A stretch of 64,000 nucleotides of DNA from Mesostigma viride (Eukaryota; Streptophyta; Mesostigmatophyceae; Mesostigmatales; Mesostigmataceae), in assembly GCA_009746045.1 (NCBI GenBank), contig RPFO01000038.1:62001-126000 (forward strand), written 5' to 3'. The notes beneath the pieces were generated by a model. It did no database searches. It saw only the letters and a list, made by a program, of their open reading frames with translations, and was not told the origin of the DNA. Made by a program: the position numbers and the translations under genes. This document shows positions 43,001 to 52,600 of the stretch, in pieces (position 1 is the first letter of the stretch; every line of letters begins with the position of its first letter).

Positions 43001-44920
43001 GGTCGCCCAAGCTACCAGTCATCGTGTGTGACAAAGGCATGCTGCCACCGTACTAAAGAAATGCTTGGAAGGTTCCTGGCATAACGTACATGACACGCAC
43101 AACATGACATCGCCACAGGACCACCAAGCGCGTCGAGTTGGACATCCAGCTGTGCAGCTCCTTCCTCGGCCTGTCCTCGGCGCTGGAGCGCTTCCTGGTG
43201 CAGAAGTACCGCAACCGGCTGGAGGAGGTGGGCAGACCCACGTGGCGATGTTTGTTTGTCTGCTGACAGACTGCACTCTTGTTTGTGTGTGTGCAATACT
43301 TTTCTTGGTGTCGACACCCGTGTAGGGAAGAAGCAGTGGGCCGTCATAACCAATCAGTGTGAGTATGGGAGGTGGATAACTTTGGTATGGTTCGCTATGG
43401 CTGGTGGGCTGCTGAGAAATATTTGCAGTACATAGCAAGGTACATAGTGCTGAATTAAGGTGTCACAATACCCTAGCTTGTCTCGTTCACCCACCCGCTG
43501 CATCCACCGGTAGTAGCTCTAGTCCTGCGTTTGATGCCCTGGTCAGTCCCCACATTACTGTTTCAACGTCACCAGCTCCATCCGATTTCCTGTTGTTCAA
43601 AGTAAGATTGGCTGTGCCCAGTCTCTATTTCACCACATTCTCTGTTTCACCACACTCTGTGCTGTGTCCAGCCTTCCTTTTCGCGTGCTTTGTGGCTGTC
43701 CCACAGTCCCAAACCTGCTGCATTGTGTTCCTGACCAACAACTCCTTATCGAGGCGTGTTGGCAGCCAGGGATGGTCATGGAACCCAGACATGAGGCAAG
43801 GGTGCTGTCAGGTCCTATGTGGGCACGGCTTCCTCACTGACTCGGACTTTTCTTGAACTCATGTCAGGGCATGTACGCTGTGTTCAGGCCTCACTTCACC
43901 GCGACGTTAGAGGTTCAGCTGGTCCCGCAGAGCTAATGTTTGCGCTCTACGCAGATTTGGTGCTTATAACACAGATGTTGGCCATGTAACCTCACACTTG
44001 GCTGAGCGTGGTGATCCGTTTGGGGCATCCACAGATGGGTGTGGAACGAAATCAAAGTACTAGTCAATGTGGAGGATTACGTGTGGCTGGCTAGGCACTA
44101 ACGGCTGTCTCTCTACTTGTACTGTGCCAATGGCCCACCCACTCGTCATGCCTCGAATGGGACCTGGATGCCACAGGGGCTGGAGATCGACCACAAGATG
44201 ATCGCAGCAGAGAAGGCAGGGGTTCAGGTATGAGCCCTCCGCTTGGCGCATGTGTGTGGCTTGTTTTGTCTGGGCGGTGTGCAGGCTTGTGCAGGGATGC
44301 GCAGCGCTGCAAGCTGTAGCAGGCAGACAAAAGAGGCATCATGGTATTACGAACGCGGAGAATTCTATTGGACTGGCTTGCTCAACATCTTTTCACGATG
44401 AAACCTGTATTTTTGCCGCTCATGCCTGCGTTGGTTGTCATGTTGGGATCCTTGTGGCCTCTAACAAACTTGAACGGAGATTCGTCATGAATCTTGCTTT
44501 AGTCTGACGGGTAGGTTTTGGTAGCTTACCCTGTATGGTGTGTGTACACTTGCCTGCATGCACAAGGGCACGTCCATAGCGGCTATACCTGAGAGCTATG
44601 GGCACAAAGCTACATTACCCGTCTGTTCCGATTCTGCATCGGATCCCCATCAAGGCCTGCGCTGTCATTCATTGCAATAGGTGACGATGCAGGTTATATG
44701 GAGTTGAAAGTAGAGCCATCATGAGGTGCAGTCGCTTTTTTGTGGGGGGCACCCTGTCTAGCAGGACACCTGGCGGGCATGGTACATCGTCAATGCCCAG
44801 CCCTCCCGGAAGTACAAGGAGACATGTCAGCCCATGTCTCTCAGCCAATCATGTGCGAGGGGAGAATTGCCACTCCCACCAACTAATGCGATAGTGCACA
44901 CTCTGCAACTTGTCTGTTGA
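40093..44920 (+). CDS. PRELI/MSF1 domain protein (mitochondrial phospholipid transfer)
   Basis: Exons 40093-40149, 40535-40717, 41631-41752 and 43119-43227 join in phase to 157 residues with the PRELI layout: MTFFTESFLLREPPHLAVK, HPLLPWLVSIDVLEEKRD, the motif region ATIESVNETLSSVVVMKEKC, TYEPHPESNEW and a C-terminal helix with SSALERFLVQKYRNRLEE. PRELI/Ups proteins carry phosphatidic acid or phosphatidylserine across the mitochondrial intermembrane space. The 3' end is uncertain. Splicing to 43326 gives a quick stop (43347-43349). Splicing to 44177-44227 (GLEIDHKMIAAEKAGVQ) and then either 44765-44920 or 44945-45115 also stays in phase and gives a longer tail of about 51 or 57 residues. I drew the gene to 44920. 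A gaataaaca near 45214 may be the poly(A) signal. Confidence 0.82.
41800..42262. mobile_element. Possible MITE in a PRELI intron
   Basis: Imperfect inverted repeats: cgagagattccgaagaagc at about 41800 against the reverse complement of gcttgctcggaatctcgcg at about 42246. G+C-rich ends surround a T-rich centre. The flanking duplication is unclear, so this is only a candidate. Confidence 0.4.
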
Positions 44921-44944
44921 TTGCTTTTTCTTTCTGGTGCACAG

Positions 44945-45115
44945 GGCTCTCCTTCTCCATCCGTCACGGTTAGCCCCACCCCCACAAGTGGGCCCATCAT
45001 CCCGATTCTGGTTCCAGAATTGACTTGGGCCCAGGAGGGGTTGGCATGGCTGAAGGGTATTCTTACCGGGGGCATGCCAGGGGCTGCCATGTCAGACAAA
45101 GGGGATGTGGCCTGA
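44945..45115 (+). other. Candidate alternative last exon (PRELI gene)
   Basis: A frame opening just after an acceptor-like tctggtgcacag encodes a Ser/Pro-rich stretch (GSPSPSVTVSPTPTSGP) and ends at a TGA at 45113-45115. It is in phase with the exon at 44177-44227. No family recognised. Confidence 0.35.
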
Positions 45116-45494
45116 TTGACCTTGTTTTGATGGATTGTTCATTCAGCATGTGCCACCACTACACAGCAATGCGCAATGAGGGCTACCCCAAAAGTAGGTG
45201 GGGCCGTCCTCTTGAATAAACACAGTATTTATTAGCTAGGAGACAACACTAAACACAGATCTGAATATCCTTCCGTGGTAAAGGTCAATTTGTGAGGTGT
45301 GAAGAATTACTTGAGTCCGGATAATTCTTTTGTTGTCATCATCCGTACACTACCTGATATCGATCCCTGTTTGTACCCTTTCCTCGGGCAGTGTCCCCTG
45401 GCCTGCTCGTGATTCAATCCAATGACATCCTGACACTGTCCAACATTATAAAATGAATGATATCAAGTGAGATAAACATACTCCGATAGTACCG

Positions 45495-45640
45495 TTTCAA
45501 TGCACAAGGATACACTGATTTCCATCACCATTCATCTTCATCATCCTGAACGACTCGAAAACGCGGACAAGATAACGGCAGGCTCGAGCTACCATGGTCC
45601 GGATTCTCCCGATTTCTGGCCTGCGCTGGTTGTCTCTTTG
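45495..45640 (+). mobile_element. Short retroposon family, copy C with 17-bp target duplication
   Basis: A 146-bp insertion from tttcaatgcacaaggatac to ggttgtctctttg, flanked by a perfect 17-bp direct repeat, atactccgatagtaccg, at 45478-45494 and 45641-45657. This shows a retroposition-type insertion. It is 5'-truncated relative to copies A and B. Confidence 0.92.
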
Positions 45641-45657
45641 ATACTCCGATAGTACCG

Positions 45658-46274
45658 GCTACGCCCCCTTCTCAAGAAGGTTCCAGCCGTGTTCAGCCCG
45701 TCTCACGTTTCGAGACTGAACAAGTCTCGAGTGGACACGTGTGTAGTACTCCTACACACACAGATCTCGAATGATTTATCTAGTACCAAATCCGACAGGC
45801 TTGCATCACTCCCCGGAAAGGAGAACTTTTGCGGATGACTGTAGGTGTCAGTTGGCGATGCCTTAGGATCAGGAGACGTCCGTCCTATAGTCAGCGAAAG
45901 TTGGTGCGAGAGGTCCCCACTTCGATTCCGGCCTGGATTCATTTGCAGACCGCGTTTTCCGCGGACCGGCACTGAACGCAAATGGTTTTCACCTTTGCGG
46001 CGTGCCAAATCAGAATATTCCTGCATGACACATGCGGCAAGTTCCAAGCAGCTTCCTGTTTTGTTATTCAATCTAGCATGTGTGATCCGTTAATTGCGCC
46101 ACGTGCATGCATGGCAGGCATGAATCCTCGAAATGGCCGGAGCAGGACAGTGGCCTGGAATTATGGAGAGAAATTAGCGCTCATCCTGCATGCATGCATA
46201 TGTATGCATGTACTACGTTAGCTGTTTTGATAGTGCTTATATTATTCACTAAATAACTACACATGGTCCCGTTT
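45658..46274. other. Unassigned spacer
   Basis: No supported gene. Minus-strand and plus-strand frames of about 80-120 codons between 45700 and 46090 overlap each other and match nothing I recognise. Confidence 0.45.
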
Positions 46275-46652
46275 GTATAATTAATTAATTAGACTCGTGC
46301 TCCCGTTGGGGAGTCACGGAGCATTAACCCCGATGGATGGATGGATGGGTGCAAACAGTCCTACCGGTCTAATCTATCTACATCGGCTACATACTACATC
46401 TATCTAACAGCATTCTAACTACAACATATCTATCTAGGCAGCCGCACGCTGCCCTAGGGGAGCTATCTGGCGTGCCTCCCACGGGATTGCACACGCGGGC
46501 GCTTCCCCACTGGGGGGGGCTCGTTGTCCTCTATGACCTGGGCCCACTTGGCCTTGTCCATCATCTTCTTCCAAATCACAGAGAGGCCTAGGCCCCCCAT
46601 GTCCTCTACTAGCAGTTCTTTGAAGGTGCGGGCCTTGCGGCGTCTAACATCA
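46275..46652 (-). mobile_element. LINE 3' fragment, minus strand (copy E)
   Basis: A minus-strand frame ending at 46463 reads GGLGLSVIWKKMMDKAKWAQ, then EPPPVGKRPRVQSRGRHAR, the same C-terminal layout as copy B (GLSVIWRQMVRKDRWQVV). Its 3' UTR runs left to an AT tail at about 46280. It meets LINE copy D head to head near 46653. Confidence 0.75.
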
Positions 46653-47245
46653 CTGGGCCGTTTGTATAAGGGTATGCCTCGCATTTCGGACGAGGTAAGG
46701 CAGCGTAGGATAGCATTTGTAGGACATCTTGCTCGCACCAGTCACGTAGATATACCGCCCTTGATTTCTGGCCTGCGCTGGTTGTCTCCTTGATACCGCC
46801 CTTGGTCTGGCCGGCCCCCAGCGCGGCTTGGCCAACCAGGGCAGCACATCCTGACCTGGCCTGGCCCCAAGGGCATTCCTAGAAAGCTGGGTAAACCTGC
46901 CATGCATGAACTACATCCAGATGTTGCGCTTGCCGACCTAGTGGTCCCAGCTCAGTTTGAACACCGCATTCACTCCCTCTCTCTTCTTTGGACTGCTATG
47001 CAGAACAAGAAGATCGAGGTGACAGAAGATTGTCCAGGCTCACACGCCAGCCCCTGTAGGCAAGCCCCCTCCCCCCAAGCGGAAGGGGCGTTTTGCCGAG
47101 TAGGGTAGTTACGATTTTCTAGACTAGATAGCTTAGAGTTATAGCTTAGTTCGATTACGCGGCTTCGCCCACCTCCACCCATCCAGCAAGAAATATGTGC
47201 TACATGATCTCCCAACGGAGTCATGTTATAATTTAAAGTTAATTT
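46653..47245 (+). pseudogene. LINE remnant (copy D) carrying a 29-bp retroposon insert
   Basis: RQRRIAFVGHLARTSHVD and the following UTR match copy A. At 46764-46792 a 29-bp insert (end of the short retroposon family) is flanked by a perfect 12-bp duplication, ataccgcccttg, at 46752-46763 and 46793-46804, splitting the frame. The 3' UTR ends near 47240 in an AT tail. Confidence 0.82.
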
Positions 47246-47261
47246 TTAATGGTCCCGTTAT

Positions 47262-47375
47262 AGGGTAGTTACGATTTTTCTAGACTAGATAGCTTAGAGT
47301 TAGCTTAGTTCGATATTACGCGGCTTCGCCCACCTCCACCCATCCAGCAAGAAATATGTGCTACATGATCTCCCA
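47262..47375 (+). repeat. Second, tandem copy of the LINE 3' UTR
   Basis: Repeats about 110 bp of the preceding LINE 3' UTR (compare tagggtagttacgattttct at 47102 and 47264) up to gatctccca, where the 7-bp satellite starts. Confidence 0.85.
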
Positions 47376-47587
47376 CGAGCCACGAGCCACGAGCCGCGAG
47401 CCGCGAGCCGCGAGCCGCGAGCCGCGAGCCGCGAGCCGCGAGCCGCGAGCCGCGAGCCGCGAGCCGCGAGCCGCGAGCCGCGAGCCGCGAGCCGCGAGCC
47501 GCGAGCCGCGAGCCGCGAGCCGCGAGCCGCGAGCCACGAGCCACGAGCCACGAGCCACGAGCCACGAGCCACGAGCTACGAGCCACA
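47376..47587. repeat. 7-bp satellite (CGAGCCG/CGAGCCA)
   Basis: About 30 units of GAGCCGC, with GAGCCAC variants at both edges and a pure GAGCCGC centre. It begins exactly where the LINE 3' UTR copy ends. All six frames are open through it (Arg/Ala/Ser-rich), but none is a gene. Confidence 0.95.
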
Positions 47588-47749
47588 AGCCATGTGCCTT
47601 GCATGCACATTGTTGTTGCATTGATACGTCTACCTTCCCCCACACTCCAAGTCACGCATGTGTGCTGCCATGGCAACGGCCCCAACTAACAACACCCGGC
47701 ATCTCCTCCACCGCACAAAATTGGAATAAGCAAAATTGTATTCATGATA

Positions 47750-47976
47750 GAAACACACGCCCTGATCAAGCATGCTGTTTCCGGCCCCACCGTCTAGGTC
47801 ATCTAGTCGCTCCACACGTAAGCCAGCCATAATTTCAATGCACAAGGATACACATTTCCATCACCATTCATCTTCATCATCCTGAACGACTCGAAAACGC
47901 GGAAAAGATAACGGCAGGCTCGAGCTACCATGGTCCGGATTCTCCCGATTTCTGGCCTGCGCTGGTTGTCTCTTTG
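47750..47976 (+). mobile_element. Short retroposon family, long copy B
   Basis: Almost identical to copy A (36054-36280) but in the opposite orientation, from gaaacacacgccctgatc to ggttgtctctttg. The flanks share only atgat, so the duplication is short or eroded. Confidence 0.82.
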
Positions 47977-48057
47977 ATGATTACCGTTGCTCTTGCATTT
48001 GAATAATAAAAATATGAGGCCAAGTCCACACAAAGTCCCCTATTGTCATAAGTAGCT

Positions 48058-48927
48058 TTACTCGCCCTCATCGTCCTCTTCTGCTTCCGCGGCATCCTCA
48101 AACTGCTCCCCCTCCTCTCCTCCCGGCACCAAACCGTCCGGCACGTGCAGCACCCGGTTGAAGTGGTCCATCATGGCAGCGGCAGCGCCGTCCCGCGCCA
48201 GGTTTGCCATCACCTCCTCTTGGTTGAAGAACATATCCCCCTCGTCCTCGTCGCCACTGTCCGGATTCATGGCAGCGCCGGCGCTCAGTGCTTTAAATAG
48301 CTCCTCTGTGTTGGAGGAGTCTTGGGGAACCAGGAACATCTCCCGCACGCACGACAGGTCACCTTTGGCCACCAAACCCTCAATTCTGGATCGTTCGTGT
48401 TCGTCGGAATCCCCGTTCTGGGCAGCCCCATTTGGTAGGTCCTCCATGGCCTCACCCTCCTCGTTATCCCCGTCATTTTCCTCTACAGCATTCACGCCGT
48501 GGAAGTCATCTTGGTCTCCGTTGTCAATTTGAGCATAAATATGGGGTCCAGGAAACTCGGTCGTGTCGTTCGACACGGCATGCACTGCAAGGGAGCGGAA
48601 ATGGACGGCATACCCTTTTTCAGCATTCACGTCGCTAAGCCAAATAACACGCCTCGAGGTGACGTAGAGTGTGCCGTTGTCAGGTATGCGGCATCTCTCG
48701 AGGGATATTTTTACGTTGCGAACAGTGTGGTTGACAGCTTCGTCATCGGCAACGTCGACAAGGGGTCCTCCGTCTGGGCTTCTTTCGCTGACTGCAAACA
48801 AGCCAACGGGCTGACTTCCTGGCATGTTGCTGTAAGCCGCGCAAGGTAATGCCTGGGCACGAATTCCCTGCACGTAGAAGACCCTACGTCGTTTCAACAG
48901 GCTGTCCCCGCTTGTGCCCTTCGCCAT
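48058..48927 (-). CDS. CLNS1A: pICln (methylosome subunit, nucleotide-sensitive chloride conductance protein family)
   Basis: A single-exon frame of 289 residues. The PH-like core is recognisable: RIPDNGTLYVTSRRVIWLSD, then YAVHFRSLAVHAVSNDTTEF, PGPHIYAQI, an acidic loop, and then EELFKALSAGAAMNPDSGDE and MFFNQEEVMANLARDG followed by an acidic tail (EDAAEAEEDDEGE). pICln brings Sm proteins to the PRMT5 methylosome and holds them before the SMN complex loads them on snRNA; it acts mainly in the cytosol. Two starts are possible: 48927 (used here; N-terminus MAKGTSGDSLLKRRRV) or 48825 (MPGSQPVGLF), the latter being closer to the usual family length before the core. The absence of introns is unusual beside its neighbours. 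Confidence 0.88.
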   Translation of the reverse strand: MAKGTSGDSLLKRRRVFYVQGIRAQALPCAAYSNMPGSQPVGLFAVSERSPDGGPLVDVADDEAVNHTVRNVKISLERCRIPDNGTLYVTSRRVIWLSDVNAEKGYAVHFRSLAVHAVSNDTTEFPGPHIYAQIDNGDQDDFHGVNAVEENDGDNEEGEAMEDLPNGAAQNGDSDEHERSRIEGLVAKGDLSCVREMFLVPQDSSNTEELFKALSAGAAMNPDSGDEDEGDMFFNQEEVMANLARDGAAAAMMDHFNRVLHVPDGLVPGGEEGEQFEDAAEAEEDDEGE

Positions 48928-49660
48928 CGCTGCTCCTTTTTGGCGCCAACCAGGTTTGCTAGCATTGTTGTCGACTGACGGGCTGCGGCTAACTAGCTGG
49001 AGCTAGCTGGTTATGTGGTAACTCATTACTCAAGCCTGACTCAAGTATATTAGGTGGTGATGCAAGATATTCATTTGAAGCGCTATACCCTTATATAGTT
49101 GATGTATAGTTAAGAAATAAATAGGGCAAAGGCGTTGCTTCAAGCATCCTATGTACCGGCTACCTTGGCCGCAGCCCTCACGCAGTGCTCCTAGCAACGA
49201 CGTGCCAGGCGCCCGCAGGCAACTGCTCATTAATATTCTTTTCTCCCCGCGCCACATAAGCATAATTTTTAGCACGCTGCCACTGGGCCCGCGTCACGCG
49301 TGCGCGTCTGCAGATACATGTATTTCGGGCCTGTTCGGGCAATTAATTATGAATTACTTGCCTGGTTTCACAAATAAACTCCCTGGCATTTTCCTCTTCG
49401 GCCCTAGCTCATCGTTGACACAAATCTGGGAATTTCCTGAAGCATGCCTGGCAGGTCTCTGAAGTTGAATTAACAATATTTGTAACATGGTAGCACGCTT
49501 TTCTTGGGCAGTGTGTATTTGTAGTGCCCAACTGCCCATGTCTTTGGATGAAGGCTTGGAGCGACCGCCTTGCAGGCATAAAACTGAAACTGCAGTCGCC
49601 TGGATAACGGAACGCAAATAACTAGAAAGCCGCACTGCCCTTCCGGCGAACTCTCTGTGC
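48928..49660. promoter_or_regulatory. Divergent intergenic region between pICln and the surface-protein gene
   Basis: 733 bp between two genes read away from each other; both promoters must lie here. No specific motif was recognised. Confidence 0.4.
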
Positions 49661-52600
49661 GTGAATGCCCAAATGCGGAGGCGACATCCTGGCCTCATAG
49701 GCAGGCGTCCCATATACCCGCCGACTGGGAGAAGAAATGTCATTGTGCGGCTACTTACCGGCAATTTGCTGCCTCCATTCGCGTCGCTACTTTTGGGGTG
49801 CATCTTCGCGTTTGCCTGCATTTCCCTCCTGAACCCTGGGGGCTCGGTGTTCAACCATCCACTGGTACTGTTGAGAGGTAAGCTGCTCGGATGGCTTCAT
49901 TCGCTGACAGCCCACCGACATCGATGTGAATTCGCACCACTCAACAGCAGCAGGAAATTATCGTTTGTGCGCCCCGTGCTCGAAAGGCTAATGAGCGCTT
50001 GGTGCGCACACATATATAAAGGATGCGTCTTAATCTTCTGCAGGCGGTCATATGGGCCGCGGTTGGCAAGGCAAGCGATCATATTCCGCCGCCGCCGCCT
50101 CACGACACTTAAAGGCCCCCGGTAAAAAAACAAGCATCTGTAGCTTGGGCTGCAACGCCAATTTAGAACGGTGGTCCACACCTGTAAGGAAGCAGGTGAT
50201 GCTCGCACATCTACTCACTTCTGCTAACATCTGGAACCCAGCTATCTTGGACAGGGCTATCTTCGTGAATTTTCCAGGTAATCGTTGCCATGCCATGGGC
50301 TGCCTTCAATTCCATAAGCAAATCGGACATGCTGAGTACCATATCTTTGGCGAGCTGGCATGGCATGCAGTCTGGATATCCATCGCAAGAGGCCCTAAAT
50401 TACTTTTCCCCTTTAACTCAACCTGTTACACCAATTGCTCCCATGGTGTGCACGGCTCATACGTCATGCGTGGCTACCATCAACCAAACGCCTGGTTACC
50501 TCTAGCTGAGAGCCACCTACTTGACCTTGGGTGTGAATGGCTTATCCAGAATGCGCACGAAATTATTTATTACTGATTATTTATGGCATATTATTCATAA
50601 TGCCATGCCTTCGCGTGCCGCTTGTCCACCAGAGCTGCGGGTGTCAGAGTTCCTGGGCCTCTCAAAACCCAACATCAGCGAAGAAGAGTTTGCGAGGGCG
50701 GTGGAGGCGCGGTGGGAGGAGGAGACGGCAGCAGGTATGCAGCGATTGTGCTCTTGCTGGAGGTCCAATGGTAGCGGTGTGCTGGATGGATCAAGGGATG
50801 GCAATGGCGTCGATGGATCAAGGGATGGCGATGGCGTCGATGGATCAAGGGATGGCGATGGGGGTGGCGGCATTACTGATGGACGGTTTGGGGTGGGAGT
50901 CGAGGCTGGTGAGGTTGCTGTTTTTGGCCGTGGCGGCGGTGCAGTTTTGTTGTGCATGGCCAAGGGGCACAGGTCGTGATGAGGGCGGTGGGAGGAACGG
51001 ATAGCGGGCCTATTTGTTGTGTATGGCCGAGGGGCATGATGAGGGCCGTGTAATGATGGCATCACGGCATGTCCACGGTGGATGGGCTTCCAAGCGCCTG
51101 CCCTCCCTGTAGGCGCACCACGGACCACCTTTACCACCTGTACTCAGCTTGACCACCTTGAGCATCTTGGCCACCTTTGCCCAGCTTGCATGCTTTGCCT
51201 GGGCATGCGTGCGTTGTCAAGTCATGCAAATACACGTATGAGTTCAGTCAGGACAAGACCGATCCACACACATGAACACGTCCAAGTACGCACCGTGCAC
51301 GAGACATTGGTATGGGAGCAGGCCAGAGGAAGCAGCCGTGGCCCCATCCGAGCTCTAAGGGAACACTGCTTGCTGTTGCGATCAACTTGTCATATTATGT
51401 TGGCATGTTCTTATGCTGTCCTAATCGTATTTTATCCCATTCAGAGTCGAAGTTTCAAAAGAGTTGAAGTTTGAAAATTTTTTATCGCATTGTGGCAATC
51501 GTGTGTGAAAGCCATGGTGGGAAGTCGCAGCGCAGCGAAAACATGCTCTCATGAGTCTCATCAGCGTCTGGGTTCGCATTTTGCGCCACGGACCGCCAAG
51601 GTGCTGTATAAACTAGTTTGACCTAGTAGTATCGTTTTTTCAACAACGTGATCTGTGTAACAGTCACACTGGTGCATGGTGCTCGATGGATGATATCTGC
51701 TGGTCATAAGCTTGGTTTTTGTCATGTTTTCTTTTACTAGTGGTCGACGCCTGATGGATATCCCACCTGGGGCCTACCTCACCTTGTGTCTGTCCAGACC
51801 TGCAAGCGGCCAGCGAGGCTGCGCAAGCAGAAGCGAGAGCCAAGAAGCGAGCGGTTGCAGATGATCCCACGGACACGGCCGGGGGCGATGCAGGGGAGGG
51901 AGAGGGAGGGGAAGGAGAGGGTGATCCAGAGGGGGAGGAAGGGGAGGAGGAAGATGGGGGTATTGAGATGGACGATGACTTGGACACGCGGGTGATGCGG
52001 GAGCATGACCGGCAGCGGAGGCAGAGGAGGAGGAAGAGGCCACCACCGCCAGCTGTCGACCTGGCGCCGCAGCCACCGATACAGGTACTAGGATACCACA
52101 TAGCCACTGATACAGGTACTAGGATACCACATAGCCACTGATACTAGGATACTACATAGCCCCCAATACAGGTACTACTATACTATCGCATGCTGCATGA
52201 AAGTGTACGAAGTATGCTACTAGAGCCGAGGTGTATTCTCAGGGATGCATCACGTGACACGTCAGGCATCATCCGTTGGGCATCGCGGCTGGGAGTCATG
52301 CTGAGGGCGTCCAATAAATTCTCCCAACCCGTTGATTCCATGCTGAGTTTTTCTTTGAAGGCAATCTGTTGTGCATTGACTACGGCTTTTGCAGCATTTC
52401 TAGTTAGAGTATACCTATGCGAGATCCTAACTATGATGGAGAACCTGCAAGTAGCCGAGCAGGATGGCGTCCATTGCTGCGGATGCTCAACAGCTGGCAG
52501 CATGCTACAGGAGGGTCTTGTTGCCACCCTGAACAACACCCAGTCTATTGCCGTAGATCACGAAAGCAGGGAGCAAGGGGCAAGGAGCATGGTATATAGC

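Noticed and set aside
47300-47832. Repeat-protein frames rich in AASREPR
   Set aside because: Six-frame-open 7-bp satellite next to a LINE end; no start context or conserved flank.
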